Shown: positions 27,283 through 37,673, counted from the stretch's first letter. The stretch is DNA of 64,000 bases from Noviherbaspirillum saxi (GCF_003591035.1 NZ_QYUO01000002.1:1628175-1692174); one strand, 5' to 3'. Notes: generated by a model not told the origin, from the letters alone. A program made the numbers and translations.

Positions 27283-28572
27283 TCAATGCATGCCACGTGT
27301 GACCTGGTCGCTCCACTCGAAGGCAGACAACTGCAACAGATACAGATCCTTGCATGAGAGATTCAGCTCAGCGAGAGATTGCGCCAGCTTGCTGCCAGTG
27401 CCTTCATGCCACTCGGTCTGCTCAGCAAGGCGTAATAGTTTGCCGAAGTAGCCTTCGCGCTGAAGCAAAGCATCAGCGACTTCATCGATCACGGGAATCT
27501 GTTGAACGATATCGGCCATCGGCATCGAAAACAGGCTGTCCATCAGCGACATGATCCCCACCGTAAAAGCCGTATCGGCAAGCCCACGATTGCCGGGTCG
27601 CATTCGTTGCGCGACAAGTTCCATCAGGCGACCGCGTGTCGTGGCCTGCATCATCAAGGGAATGACTGCTTTGCCCGATGCATCCCGTTCCGCATACAGC
27701 ATGATGTGGAGCCAGCGTTGAAGCTGGTTGCGGCCGATTGCGATCAGCGCCTGACGTAGGGATTCGATCCGGTGCGTACTGATTGCAGGTGTATTGACCA
27801 GCCTGAGCAGGTTCAACCCCAGCGTAACGTCGCCCTTGATCGCGTGCTCAATGACCGAGTCGTCGGCGTCCGATGCCAGCATCGCCATCAAATCGATAAC
27901 AGCCAGTTGCGATGGCGAGAGCTTCTTTCCTTCGAGGATGTGCGGCTCGGCAAAATGATAGCCCTGGAAATAGTCGAATCCCAGTTCCAGGCACTCCTGA
28001 TACTGGTCCATGGTATCGACCCGTTCGGCGAGCAGCATTTTTCCATGCGTCTTGAACATGCTGGAAAAGTGGCTCAATTCTTCCCTTTTGCGAAAAGTGA
28101 CATCGATACGAATGCCATCGATATAGGGAAGAAGCTGCGGGCTTTCGCCCGCGTCGGCGTCGGCATCAATCGCGAGGGCAAACCGGAAACCTTGCTGATG
28201 GAGCGCGCTTATTCGTTCGATCAATGCCGGCGTGACTTTCGGACCAGGGGCAAGTTCGAGAATGATTTGCTTTGCCGGCAGAAAGTGGAATATGTCGCTC
28301 ATCAGCGCCTGCGCATCGATGTACAGCACGCCGATGGTATCGCCGAGTATGCGTCCGAGTCCATGCTGACAGACATCCTCCAGCACCGAGGCGTTTGCGG
28401 GTTGCTCGCCGTCGAGCGCCACGGCCGCATCGGCTTGTTCGTGCGCTTGGCAAAACAGCAGTTCATAGGCTGCCAGTTGCTTATGGCGATCCACGATCGG
28501 ACGACGGGCCATGAAGAAGTCCGATGCGAGCAATACCCGATGCGAACTACTGAACGTGACACTGATGCTCAT
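27283..28572 (-). CDS. EAL-HDOD signalling protein (degenerate EAL)
   Basis: A 429-residue cytoplasmic protein with an N-terminal EAL-like domain (about 15-215) and a C-terminal HDOD domain (about 220-420). The EAL signature is reduced to AYELLF. The later metal ligands are degenerate: AIDADADAG replaces the usual DDFG segment and GIRIDV replaces IKID. It probably does not hydrolyse cyclic-di-GMP and may instead bind it or act as a scaffold. The HDOD part contains the NLLRLVNTPA and SLRQALIAIGRNQLQRWL helices. I prefer the second of two adjacent ATGs (28572) because AGGTGA is then 7 nt upstream; 28575 is the alternative. It lies 121 bp beyond the metallophosphoesterase gene on the same strand. 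Confidence 0.85.
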   Translation of the reverse strand: MSISVTFSSSHRVLLASDFFMARRPIVDRHKQLAAYELLFCQAHEQADAAVALDGEQPANASVLEDVCQHGLGRILGDTIGVLYIDAQALMSDIFHFLPAKQIILELAPGPKVTPALIERISALHQQGFRFALAIDADADAGESPQLLPYIDGIRIDVTFRKREELSHFSSMFKTHGKMLLAERVDTMDQYQECLELGFDYFQGYHFAEPHILEGKKLSPSQLAVIDLMAMLASDADDSVIEHAIKGDVTLGLNLLRLVNTPAISTHRIESLRQALIAIGRNQLQRWLHIMLYAERDASGKAVIPLMMQATTRGRLMELVAQRMRPGNRGLADTAFTVGIMSLMDSLFSMPMADIVQQIPVIDEVADALLQREGYFGKLLRLAEQTEWHEGTGSKLAQSLAELNLSCKDLYLLQLSAFEWSDQVTRGMH

Positions 28573-28693
28573 CATTTCACCTTTTTCCCATGAGCCTGCA
28601 TGACCGGCATCAACTGCTGACGCACCTGAAAGGATTAACGGCTCGTAAAGCATGCAACTTGAATGGTGCGATGCGTCACGCCCTGCTTGCCCC

Positions 28694-30232
28694 TTACCAG
28701 CTATCGAGCCGATCACCCCAGCTGGTCATGTCGCGCGCATAGAAACGATAGGCATCTTCATTGTCGCCCAGTCGCGCGAGGTCGAAAATGAACAGCGCGC
28801 GTCCGATGCCGCGGCGGCGGAACCCTTGATTGCGTTTGCGGACGATCGCATCGCGCCATGCCCCGAGGTTGACATAGGTGTAATTGTTACGGCCTTGAGG
28901 CAATTGACGGAATTGCACATCGGCCTCCAGCGCGACATGCGTATGCCCTTCCACATGCAGCCGCAAGCCCAGCTTGCGATAGGCCTCGGCGAACGCGGGC
29001 AACTCCAGCAAACGCTTGTCCGTGATATCCCTTTCCGGCTCTTGCACTTTTGCCATCAGGCGCATCAGCGAAATATCCAGCCAATACCATTTGGGTTTGG
29101 TCAGCAAGGACAATACATGCAGGCCAAGGCGCGTCGATTTCCATGCGCTGTCCCAGGTCGCGTCGTGCGCGAGCCAGCCGACCAGGCTTTCGCGAAAACA
29201 TTGCAAGACCTGGTCATGCAAGCCCTTGGCGCGTGGATCGCGGCGTGCCAGGCGGCGCGATTCGCTCAACAGGCGAACAACGGCGGAGACCGATGGCCGG
29301 TATAAATCCATTTCGTCCAGGAGTTTGCACAAACGATCCGCGCCCGGCATGGATTTGTCGATACGTTCAGCGGTACACCAGATAAAGTGCGACAGCATAC
29401 CGGCAGCCACCGTATCGCCGAAACAGGGCTCGCTGAACGGGAGATATTTTTCACGGCGCCAGGCTTCGGGTGTCCAGCCCCGGTCGGGGCGCCACCCGGG
29501 CGTTGCCCGGGCGTTGTCGGCATCACGCCATTGGCCGTGCGTGGCGAGCATCCGCAAGCCGGTATCGGCGACGTAAAAAGGCAGCAAGGGATACATCTCG
29601 TCCGGCTTGCCACCCATCTGTGCGGCAACCCAGCTGCGGTAGCTGTCAGGGATGTCGATGCCATTCAATCCCAGGCATTCTTCGTAAAACAGTTGGCGCG
29701 CATCCGACACCACCTGCAATTCCTTGTCATGGTTGCCAACGATAGGAATGATGCTGACCCGGACACCGCTCTTGCGCAACATCGTCACGCTCTGGCGCAT
29801 CCAGTAAAAAAAGCCGGAATACGGCTGACGGCTGTCGTCCGGTCGCTTGCGTGCATGGATGCGCACGATATCGGCCATGATATCCATCACGATGCCGGCA
29901 AAGTCTTCATGCTCGCGCTGCCAAGGATAGACCTTGGCCTGCGCCCATTTGCTGCTGCGGATCAGGTCGACGATATCGCCGTTGAGAATCAGCAGTAGCT
30001 CCTCGATACGATGCGAAGACGGCGTCTGCGCCTTGTCGCCGGGATTGCAGACGGCGAATTCCAGTTGTTCGAAAAACAGTTGCCAGTCGGTTTCCGATGC
30101 GGTCTGGTTGCCCACCGTGCAATCGGTGCAATGGATGTCGCTGATCAGCACGCACAGGCGGTTGGTGCGAGTCGACGTCGACGGCCACAGGACCAGCCCA
30201 GGAGGCAGACCGGCTTTGTCCATCTCAGTCAT
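28694..30232 (-). CDS. Calcineurin-like metallophosphoesterase
   Basis: A 512-residue protein with the full set of metal-binding motifs in order: SDIHCTD near residue 30, NGDIVDL near 80, VGNHD near 160, and EGHTHV near 435. About 250 residues of helical, charged sequence separate the last two, an insertion much larger than in small phosphoesterases. No signal peptide or membrane helix is visible. The ATG at 30232 overlaps the stop of the alpha/beta-hydrolase gene by 8 bp, so translation is coupled. With the GMC oxidoreductase it forms a three-gene unit. The substrate is unknown. Confidence 0.87.
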   Translation of the reverse strand: MTEMDKAGLPPGLVLWPSTSTRTNRLCVLISDIHCTDCTVGNQTASETDWQLFFEQLEFAVCNPGDKAQTPSSHRIEELLLILNGDIVDLIRSSKWAQAKVYPWQREHEDFAGIVMDIMADIVRIHARKRPDDSRQPYSGFFYWMRQSVTMLRKSGVRVSIIPIVGNHDKELQVVSDARQLFYEECLGLNGIDIPDSYRSWVAAQMGGKPDEMYPLLPFYVADTGLRMLATHGQWRDADNARATPGWRPDRGWTPEAWRREKYLPFSEPCFGDTVAAGMLSHFIWCTAERIDKSMPGADRLCKLLDEMDLYRPSVSAVVRLLSESRRLARRDPRAKGLHDQVLQCFRESLVGWLAHDATWDSAWKSTRLGLHVLSLLTKPKWYWLDISLMRLMAKVQEPERDITDKRLLELPAFAEAYRKLGLRLHVEGHTHVALEADVQFRQLPQGRNNYTYVNLGAWRDAIVRKRNQGFRRRGIGRALFIFDLARLGDNEDAYRFYARDMTSWGDRLDSW

Positions 30233-31970
30233 GGCTGTGCTCCCGCAGGAAGGACAGCAGATGCGGAAACACATCCGTGGCGACATCCTTGCCCATGAAA
30301 ATATCCTGATGGCCATAGCCGGGCACGACATGCAGCCTGTGCCTTCCGGGTACGATCTTTTCCAGCATTTCGTGGCAATGGATATTGGAATCGGCGAATA
30401 CGCGGTTATCCTGCCCCTGCACGAAGAGAATCGGCGTATCGATCTCTGCCGCGCTGGCGGTGTAATCATCGGGCAGCACCGCATACCTTGGATTGCCGGG
30501 ATCGAACTTCACCGCCCGATGCCCACTGGTCACCATCTTGTGCACATGCCGGTAGTAATGCACGCTGACGCCGCCGAACAGATCGCCAAGCCGGTCGTGC
30601 GTGACCGGCAGCAGATTGGCATGGTTGAACAGCGCCGGCCGGCCGCTGCCCCACATGAAGCTCAGCATATGGCATTCGGGTGAATCGCATTCCTGGTGCA
30701 CCAGGCCGGCGCCGAGCGCCAGCAGCTTGCCGATGGACAGGCCGCGTTCGCGGCGCCAGCCCGGATTGTAGTATTCAATGCCGAGCAGGTAATCGGAAGC
30801 CCATGGCCCCAAGCCCAGCTTGTATTGCGACCATTTCGGCACATACAGCGTCAAGGCCACACTGTTGAGGATGACGCTGGTTATTCCCTCTATCGTTTTG
30901 CCGAACAGGCTCATCGCCATCGTCAGCGCACCGACGCAATGCGCGATGACATGGATGCGGCGCTGCGGGCCGATGTGGCGACGCAGCTCATGCAGCGCCG
31001 CCGGATGATCGAACAGCGCAATGTCATCGAAGGTATAAGAGCTGCGCGCAAGATTGTAGGGAAAGCGGCAGCTGCCACGATAATCAAGCGTCCAGACCTC
31101 GCCGTAACCTTCATCGAGCAGCGTCTGCACCAGGTTGCGATGCTCCGGCATGATGAACATGTCTGACGAACTGGTCAGCCCGTGCACGACCAGCACCACA
31201 TCGTCGCAAGGCTTGCGCGCAAAGCGGGTCAACTCCAGCCGCAAGCCATCCGCCGTCAGAAATGGATGCACGCTGATATCGGCTCCGCTGACGCCTTCCG
31301 TCGTGAATTTTGCATAGACCCGTGATGGCTGGCGGGGTGCAGGAGGAAGGTGCGGGCCATAGACATCCCACAGCTTTCCGGCAAAGAAGCGGCCGAACGC
31401 CAGCAAACCGTGTGCACTGGTGCTGCCGTCGCGATCGGTGGCGCGCAATCCGCGTAGTACCTGCATGAAATCCAGCAGGCCGAGGCTGACGATGCCGGTC
31501 GCCCAGACGCTGCCCTGCGCAGGCTGTGCGGGATCGACATGACCGCGATAGATATTAACGAACAGTGTCGTGGTGTCTTTCCATGCATCGAGCGGCGCAT
31601 CGTGCTGTACCTGCTTGTTGCCGACGAAGGTGATGGCTTCGCCCCGCGGTGTCGTGCAATACACCTGGTAATACATGACCTTGCGGTCGCGGTCGGCAGT
31701 ATCCGGCATCAGACGGAAAGTGCCAGACTGCACCGGGCACACGCCGCCGAACAATGGACAATCGACATGCCCGCTCAGGGTTCCCGCATGCTCCGGTTTA
31801 TCCAGGAATGCGCCGAGATCGCCGATACCCACCGACACATGCAGCGCCAGAGCATGTCCGGCCGCTTGGCCGTCGCTGTAGCCGTCTTCAAACGTGGTGG
31901 CTTCGGCGCTGACATAGCCTTTCATGACTTCGGCAAAATGGATTTGTACACCCTGCAACTCGCTCGACAT
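30225..31970 (-). CDS. Alpha/beta-hydrolase with cysteine nucleophile, linked to GMC oxidoreductase
   Basis: A 581-residue two-part protein. The N-terminal ~240 residues (FAEVMKGYVS... through GKLWDVYGP) form a beta-rich domain that I associate with GMC-linked proteins but cannot name. The C-terminal ~320 residues are an alpha/beta-hydrolase: oxyanion strand VLVVHGLTSSSDMF, nucleophile elbow AHCVGA with Cys345 in place of serine, acid near VQGQDNRVF, and catalytic His in PGYGHQD. Cys nucleophiles are unusual here and recall PHA synthases. I start it at 31970, 9 nt after GGGGAG; an ATG at 31976 is the alternative. Its stop overlaps the phosphoesterase start. No signal peptide is visible. Confidence 0.82.
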   Translation of the reverse strand: MSSELQGVQIHFAEVMKGYVSAEATTFEDGYSDGQAAGHALALHVSVGIGDLGAFLDKPEHAGTLSGHVDCPLFGGVCPVQSGTFRLMPDTADRDRKVMYYQVYCTTPRGEAITFVGNKQVQHDAPLDAWKDTTTLFVNIYRGHVDPAQPAQGSVWATGIVSLGLLDFMQVLRGLRATDRDGSTSAHGLLAFGRFFAGKLWDVYGPHLPPAPRQPSRVYAKFTTEGVSGADISVHPFLTADGLRLELTRFARKPCDDVVLVVHGLTSSSDMFIMPEHRNLVQTLLDEGYGEVWTLDYRGSCRFPYNLARSSYTFDDIALFDHPAALHELRRHIGPQRRIHVIAHCVGALTMAMSLFGKTIEGITSVILNSVALTLYVPKWSQYKLGLGPWASDYLLGIEYYNPGWRRERGLSIGKLLALGAGLVHQECDSPECHMLSFMWGSGRPALFNHANLLPVTHDRLGDLFGGVSVHYYRHVHKMVTSGHRAVKFDPGNPRYAVLPDDYTASAAEIDTPILFVQGQDNRVFADSNIHCHEMLEKIVPGRHRLHVVPGYGHQDIFMGKDVATDVFPHLLSFLREHSHD

Positions 31971-32010
31971 CGACATCCGCTCCCCGGTTAGTGTGTTTTT
32001 GCAGACAGAT

Positions 32011-33780
32011 TTACAGTCCGGCATCCGGCGCATGGCCGGTGATTCCCTCGGCAATCCATTCGGACAGGGCGGTAATGGTGGCTACCGGGTTGGCGCCGAG
32101 CGCGGTCGGCACCAGCGAACCATCCGCCACATACAGGTTGGTGTAACCGAATACCTGCCCCCGGCTGCCGGCCGCCGCGCTGACCACGCCTTGTTCCGGC
32201 GTATCGGCCAGCGCGCAGCCGCCCAGCGGATGCACGGTCACGTTATTCTTCACCGGCCACAACCAGGTCGGCATCGGAAGAAAATGCGTGCCGCCGATGA
32301 AGCGCGTGAAGCGCTCGCCCAGCCGCAGGATCGCGTCGTACAGCGGACGGTTGCTCTCCTGCGGCCAGTCGATATCGAGATAGCCTGCCTTGTTCAGGCT
32401 GAGCACGCCTTTTGCGTTGTCCAGGCCCATGCACAACAGCACCGCGCTGTACTGGGACAGGTCATGGGAAAACAGTTTTTGGATCAAAAAACCGACGCTG
32501 CTGTGCTTGCGTCCCGGATAGTACCGATCGAACGCATACGCCAGCAGCTGCGTGCAGCTTTGCCACAGCTTCTGAATCGGATTCATCATCGGGCCAATCG
32601 CCGCGGCCGCCCAGCCGACCTGGCTTGGATAGCTGGCATCTTCGAGCAGAAACGCTTGCTTGCGATCGAGGTTGTCGAACAGCTTGTGATCGGTGTACTG
32701 GGTGATTACCGGACCATAAGTGGAATTGACTTCTTTCTTGCCGTCTATCGCAAACGCGAGGAAGTCACCATTGCCGGAAAACCGCTGGCCGAGGCGCGAC
32801 GACAAGCGCGGCAGCGTGCGGTGAATGTCGCGATTGCGAAGCAAAAGCTCGGTGGTTCCCAATGTGCCGGCCGACATGACCACGCGCCGCGCGGTCACCG
32901 ACTGCAGTTCCCCCCGCGCGAGATCGCGGTAATACACGCGGAACCCGAACTGACCGTCGGCTTGTGGGTCGTCGGACTGTAGCGCATCGAGCGGGACGAT
33001 GCGCTCCACCACCGATTGCGTGCGCACGCCCATGGCGTAACGATGCCGGGCCACATGCAGATAATTGTGATCGACCGAATTTTTCGCCTGCACATTGCAG
33101 CCGATATCGCATTCGCCGCAATAGGTGCAGGAAGTCTGGAGGGCGCCATAGCGGTTGGCTTGCTGCACTCCCAGCGGCAGCGCTTCGCCGCTGCGCTTGT
33201 AGGTATAGTCGTTGCCGAAATAAACGCAGATGTCGGCCAGTCGGGTCGGCAGTCCGGCGCTGTGGGCGAAAGCCTGGAACTGTTCGGTGCGCTTGATGTA
33301 GCGGCGGTCGTCGGGCCCGCTTGCCGGCGGTACCGGACGCGCACCCAGGACCTGCTGGGCAACCTCGTAATACGGCATCAGGTGCTCCCGCCGCAGGCCG
33401 CCCGGCCAGCCTTGTTCGAATACTGCTTCGGGCGGACGCAGAAAAACGTTGGCGTAGATATGTGAACCGCCGCCATAGATCGCCGACGTCACGGTATCGA
33501 TCTTGTCGAAATGCCGGATGTCGAACATGCCGGCAAGATGGCCACGCTGTGCCTTGCGGCGCTTGACCGCGCGCGGCCTGCGCACCGTATCGCCGTCCGG
33601 ACACCAGAGGTTGTCTGCCATGTCATGCGGACTGCGCGGAAAGGCGCCCAGCGGATACTCTTTTCCGCGTTCCAGCAGCAAGACCTGGCCCGGCCAGCGC
33701 CTGGACAGGCGCGCCGCCATGACGGCACCGCCAAAACCGCTGCCGATGATCACAGCTTCATGTTGCAGTTCGGTGTGCAT
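32011..33780 (-). CDS. GMC-family FAD oxidoreductase (cholesterol oxidase-like)
   Basis: A 589-residue flavoenzyme. The N-terminal dinucleotide fold is VIIGSGFGGAVMAARL, ending in LLLERGKEY. GGGSHIYANVFLRPP is the second FAD motif. The C-terminal GMC active-site region contains NVTVHPLGGCALAD and YVADGSLVPTALGANPVATI. Four cysteines at 218, 221, 224 and 228 (C-x2-C-x2-C-x3-C, followed by QAKNS) could bind a metal or Fe-S cluster; they also occur in some bacterial cholesterol-oxidase-like proteins. No signal peptide. The ATG has GGGGAG 6 nt upstream. It leads the unit with the cysteine hydrolase and phosphoesterase; the substrate is probably a sterol-like or other hydrophobic alcohol. Confidence 0.88.
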   Translation of the reverse strand: MHTELQHEAVIIGSGFGGAVMAARLSRRWPGQVLLLERGKEYPLGAFPRSPHDMADNLWCPDGDTVRRPRAVKRRKAQRGHLAGMFDIRHFDKIDTVTSAIYGGGSHIYANVFLRPPEAVFEQGWPGGLRREHLMPYYEVAQQVLGARPVPPASGPDDRRYIKRTEQFQAFAHSAGLPTRLADICVYFGNDYTYKRSGEALPLGVQQANRYGALQTSCTYCGECDIGCNVQAKNSVDHNYLHVARHRYAMGVRTQSVVERIVPLDALQSDDPQADGQFGFRVYYRDLARGELQSVTARRVVMSAGTLGTTELLLRNRDIHRTLPRLSSRLGQRFSGNGDFLAFAIDGKKEVNSTYGPVITQYTDHKLFDNLDRKQAFLLEDASYPSQVGWAAAAIGPMMNPIQKLWQSCTQLLAYAFDRYYPGRKHSSVGFLIQKLFSHDLSQYSAVLLCMGLDNAKGVLSLNKAGYLDIDWPQESNRPLYDAILRLGERFTRFIGGTHFLPMPTWLWPVKNNVTVHPLGGCALADTPEQGVVSAAAGSRGQVFGYTNLYVADGSLVPTALGANPVATITALSEWIAEGITGHAPDAGL

Positions 33781-34103
33781 ACTGCGCTCCCCAAATGTTC
33801 AAGCTTTGCGCTCCGACCTGACCGTGCCAGTCAAGGCTGGCGCGCGTGTCTTCCATGCATGCTATTGCCAGGAAGAAACCCCGCGCAACGCCGCAGGGAA
33901 GCGTCCGGTACAGTCATCAGAATCGGACTGAATTGTTTCCAAACGTTTCCAAATGTTTCTGAATGTTATTTTATTTCCAATAAGAAATGGTAATTTTTTT
34001 GCATATACCGATTGGCGCGGGTTCAAGCCGTCACGATTGTTAGGTATGCTGCTAAGCTTGAATTGTTTCTACTGTGTAACTTTTAACTCTCGGGTGAATC
34101 GGG
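33781..34103. other. 323-bp divergent intergenic region
   Basis: Separates the GMC operon (minus) from the hybrid kinase (plus). It turns AT-rich after 33925 and holds the tandem 10-bp repeat at 33934-33963, close to the kinase. I see no gene or RNA in it. Confidence 0.6.
33934..33963. repeat. Three tandem 10-bp units
   Basis: TGTTTCCAAA, CGTTTCCAAA and TGTTTCTGAA follow one another with a 10-bp period, one helical turn. They lie about 140-170 bp before the hybrid kinase start and may be stacked regulator sites. Confidence 0.65.
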
Positions 34104-37100
34104 ATGAATTTGGGGTCTCGCCGGCTACGGAATTGGAGCGTTTTACTGCTGCTTGCGGTATTTGCCATGCTCGGGCACGCGTCCGAGTTGCGGGTCGATG
34201 ACAAAGGCATAGGCAAGCCGCTGAACCTGACGCCGCACTGGGACGTGCTTGAAGACGTGGAACGGCGGTGGACCATCAACGAGGTCATCGGACCTGAAGT
34301 GAGCCAAGGCTTCCGCCGATCCCGGCAATCGACGGACTCGCTCAGTTTCGGTCTGAGGCGCTCGGCGATCTGGCTGCGCATCACGCTTTCCAATCGCTCC
34401 GAAGGCCACATCGAGCGCCTGCTGGAAGTACCGTTCACCCATCTGCATTCGGTCGAACTGTATGTGCCCACCGAACGCGGGTATGACCGCATCGCAACTG
34501 GACACTCGCTGCCGTTTGCCCAGCGCCCGGTCAATCACCGCAACTTTGTGTTTCCGCTGCATCTGCCGTCCGGATCCTCGTCAACGTATTACCTGCGCGT
34601 TGCGTCGGAAACGTCGCTCGATATTCCGACCAAACTGTGGGAAGCGCCGATCTTCAATCAACAAAGCCTGCATGAATACATAGGCCAATCGCTGTATTTC
34701 GGCATGCTGCTCGCGCTCGGCTTGTACAACTTCCTGTTGTTTACCTCGCTGCGCGACCGCACTTACCTGTATTACGTGCTGTTTGTCGCGGCCAATGCAC
34801 TGTCCATCGTCGCGTTCAGCGGTATCGGCTTCCAGTTCATCTGGCCGGAGTCGCCCGGTTGGTCGATGATCTCTTCCATGATCGGGTTTGCCTCGACCGG
34901 GTTCACCTTGCTGCTATTCCAGCGCCGATTGCTGTCCACCTACGACACCGTGCCCTGGCTGGACCGGGTAATGCGTGCATTCCTGGTGCTGAATATCCTG
35001 CAGATGATCGGTTTCTGGGTGCTGCCTTACCACAAGATCATCGGCGTCGGCATTACGCTGGATGCAGCCAACATGTTGCTGGCCCTGATCGTTGGCGTGG
35101 TCAGCAAGCTGCGCGGCCAGCGCAGTGCGCGTTTTTTCCTGCTGGCGTTCAGCTGCCTGGTCGTTACTGCGGTGCTGACCGCATTGCGCAGTTATGGCGT
35201 CAAGGGCATTCCGAATTTCCTGGCGGTGTACGGCATGCAGATCGGCTCGGCACTCGAAATGCTGCTGTTGTCGCTGGCGCTGGCCGACCGCTTCAACCAG
35301 GTCAAGCGCGAAAAGGAAAGTGCCCAGCAGCAGCTGGTGGACAGTCTCAAACGTTCTGAGCGCATCCTGGAACAACGCGTGACGGAGCGCACCGCCGAAC
35401 TCTCGCGCATCAATCAGGATCTGCGCGAGCATGAACGCGCGCTGAAAATCGCCAAGGAAGGCGCCGAAGAAGCCTCGCGCATGAAATCGGCATTTCTTGC
35501 CAACATGAGCCATGAAATCCGCACGCCGATGAATGCAGTGATCGGCATGGCCTACCTTGCCTTGCGCACCGAGCTGAACGGCAAGCAGCGCGACTATGTG
35601 GAAAAGATTCATCGCGCGGCGGTATCGCTGCTCGGCATCATTAACGACATCCTGGATTTTTCAAAGATCGAAGCCGGCAAGCTGACGATAGAAAACACTG
35701 ATTTCTCGCTGCATGAAGTGCTCGGCAATGTGACTACCGTGACCAGCCAGCGCGCCAGCGAAAAAGGCTTGCGTTATCTGTTCGACGTGGCGGAAGACGT
35801 GCCCGTGCATTTGAACGGCGACCCGTTGCGACTGGGGCAGGTGTTGATCAACCTGATGAGCAACGCCATCAAATTCACGCCCGTAGGCCAGGTGCAGTTG
35901 CGCTGCCGCGTGGTGAGCAGCAGCGCCGACGCGGTGGAATTGCGCTTTGAAGTCGAGGATACCGGCATAGGTATGACCATCGAGCAGCAGGGGCGCTTGT
36001 TCCATGCGTTCAGTCAGGCCGACGATTCGACGACGCGCAAATATGGCGGCACCGGCCTCGGGCTGGCGATCAGCCGCCGGCTGGTCGAAATGATGGGTGG
36101 CAGCATGAGCTTGCACAGCGAAGCGGGAGCCGGATCCACCTTTGGCTTTTGTCTGCGCTTTGGCCTTGGCTCATTGACGGTCGCCACCCTGCCCGGCTTG
36201 CCCGAGCGGCTGCTGGGCTGCCGCGTGCTGGTCGTCGACGACAATCCGGCCGCGCGCGAAATCCTGAGCGACCTAGTGCAAGGATTTCATCTGCATGTCG
36301 ACGCGGTCGAAAGCGCGGCGCATGCCTTGACCGCGATCCGCCGCAGTGACGGCAGCCAGCCCTACGATCTCGTGCTGGCGGATGTCGGCATGCCCGGCAT
36401 GAACGGACTGGAGCTTGCCTCGGCAATTGCAGACAGCGAGCTTGCGCATCAGCCGAAAATCATTCTTGTTACCGCATTCGGCCGAGACGATGTGATCCGA
36501 CAGGCGGAGAACGTTCCGGTGGCGGCGGTACTGTTCAAACCGATCGACCAGTCCCGGCTGTACGATACCTTTGTCACGGCGCTTGCGCAGGACGGCGCGG
36601 CGCAGTCGTCTCAAACGGTACGCCGTACGCTGCCGCGCTTTGATGGATCACGCGTGCTGCTGGTCGAGGACAACGAAGTCAACCAGCAGATCGCACGCGA
36701 AATGCTGGCCGCGACCGGCCTCCAGGTCGACGTCGCGAATAACGGCCGTATCGCGCTTGAAAAGCTGTTTGCCGGCGGACCGCATGCCTACGACCTGGTA
36801 CTGATGGATATTCAGATGCCGGAGATAGGTGGACATGCCGCTACCCGCCGCATTCGCATGGATCCGCGTTACGCCGGCCTGCCGGTGCTGGCAATGACCG
36901 CCCATGCGACGGCGGAAGAGCGCGCCGAATGCGTGCGAAGCGGCATGCAAGACCACATCACCAAGCCGATCAACCCGGACCACTTCTACCAGACGCTCAT
37001 GCATTGGCTAACACCGCCCGATGTGCTCGCATCCGACTCGAGCAGCGTTGCAACGGCGATCGAACCGCTTGATGCCACGGTGCGGTCCGCCGCTGCCGGA

Positions 37101-37469
37101 TTGGACCCCGACATACCTGTCGACATACCCGGCTTCGACACAGTCGACACCCTGCACCGGCTATCGAACGATGTCGATCTTTACCATCGCGTGCTGGAAA
37201 TGCTAATACCCAGTTTGTCAGCCAGTCTGGGCCAATTTTCCTCGGCGGCCGCAGCAGGAGACCACGCGGCAGCAAGATCGGTAGTGCATACCGTACACGG
37301 AATGGCTGCCAATGTCGGCGCTATCGAGCTTGCCGAATATGCAAGCGAACTAGAGGAAATTCTCGCCAGACGCGAAGCCCGTCCGGAACAGCTTTCGCGC
37401 TTTCACGATCTGGTCAAGCAGACGCTGTCGCTGGTCGAACAGGGTTTGGCGCAACGGAAGGTGGCTTAG
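34104..37469 (+). CDS. Hybrid sensor histidine kinase (7TMR-DISM, HisKA, HATPase, REC, REC, HPt)
   Basis: A 1121-residue inner-membrane phosphorelay protein. In order: signal helix (11-25), extracellular 7TMR-DISMED2 domain (~40-170), seven-helix 7TMR-DISM region (~185-390), coiled coil (~395-455), HisKA with [12 protein letters not shown] and His470, HATPase ending [21 protein letters not shown]1 with Asp760 (VLADVGMPG), REC2 with Asp902 (VLMDIQMP) and C-terminal HPt. The HPt motif is [13 protein letters not shown], so the phospho-acceptor should be His1062, and the usual following lysine is histidine. Two receivers and an HPt on one chain suggest an internal relay. No DNA-binding partner gene is adjacent. 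The ligand may be a sugar-like molecule, the usual view of DISMED2 domains; that is inference. Confidence 0.92.
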   Translation: MNLGSRRLRNWSVLLLLAVFAMLGHASELRVDDKGIGKPLNLTPHWDVLEDVERRWTINEVIGPEVSQGFRRSRQSTDSLSFGLRRSAIWLRITLSNRSEGHIERLLEVPFTHLHSVELYVPTERGYDRIATGHSLPFAQRPVNHRNFVFPLHLPSGSSSTYYLRVASETSLDIPTKLWEAPIFNQQSLHEYIGQSLYFGMLLALGLYNFLLFTSLRDRTYLYYVLFVAANALSIVAFSGIGFQFIWPESPGWSMISSMIGFASTGFTLLLFQRRLLSTYDTVPWLDRVMRAFLVLNILQMIGFWVLPYHKIIGVGITLDAANMLLALIVGVVSKLRGQRSARFFLLAFSCLVVTAVLTALRSYGVKGIPNFLAVYGMQIGSALEMLLLSLALADRFNQVKREKESAQQQLVDSLKRSERILEQRVTERTAELSRINQDLREHERALKIAKEGAEEASRMKSAFLANMSHEIRTPMNAVIGMAYLALRTELNGKQRDYVEKIHRAAVSLLGIINDILDFSKIEAGKLTIENTDFSLHEVLGNVTTVTSQRASEKGLRYLFDVAEDVPVHLNGDPLRLGQVLINLMSNAIKFTPVGQVQLRCRVVSSSADAVELRFEVEDTGIGMTIEQQGRLFHAFSQADDSTTRKYGGTGLGLAISRRLVEMMGGSMSLHSEAGAGSTFGFCLRFGLGSLTVATLPGLPERLLGCRVLVVDDNPAAREILSDLVQGFHLHVDAVESAAHALTAIRRSDGSQPYDLVLADVGMPGMNGLELASAIADSELAHQPKIILVTAFGRDDVIRQAENVPVAAVLFKPIDQSRLYDTFVTALAQDGAAQSSQTVRRTLPRFDGSRVLLVEDNEVNQQIAREMLAATGLQVDVANNGRIALEKLFAGGPHAYDLVLMDIQMPEIGGHAATRRIRMDPRYAGLPVLAMTAHATAEERAECVRSGMQDHITKPINPDHFYQTLMHWLTPPDVLASDSSSVATAIEPLDATVRSAAAGLDPDIPVDIPGFDTVDTLHRLSNDVDLYHRVLEMLIPSLSASLGQFSSAAAAGDHAAARSVVHTVHGMAANVGAIELAEYASELEEILARREARPEQLSRFHDLVKQTLSLVEQGLAQRKVA

Positions 37470-37615
37470 CACCCCTGCGCGCTTTATCGCTCCAATGCGA
37501 TGTCGCTTACGTTATAACCATGTAATTACAGCCTGAGCTTTCGCGGCAACCGGGTATTTACCGTTGACATCGTCAGCGGCGCAGCAGTCGCGTCGCCACG
37601 CCATCCCATTTTGGT

Positions 37616-37628
37616 GCATGAATCATGC
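37616..37628. promoter_or_regulatory. 13-bp palindrome upstream of gdhA
   Basis: GCATGA-A-TCATGC is a perfect dyad centred about 52 bp before the gdhA start. Position suits a repressor or activator site for nitrogen control, but it does not match an NtrC or Nac consensus well. Confidence 0.35.
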
Positions 37629-37673
37629 GAAAATACGATTCGTTAAAAGCTTGCACTATTTTGAGGATTCATT

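Noticed and set aside
37470..37673. NtrC site upstream of gdhA
   Set aside because: Only a half-site-like GGTGCA is present; the symmetric partner is missing. The GCATGAATCATGC dyad is reported instead without a named regulator.
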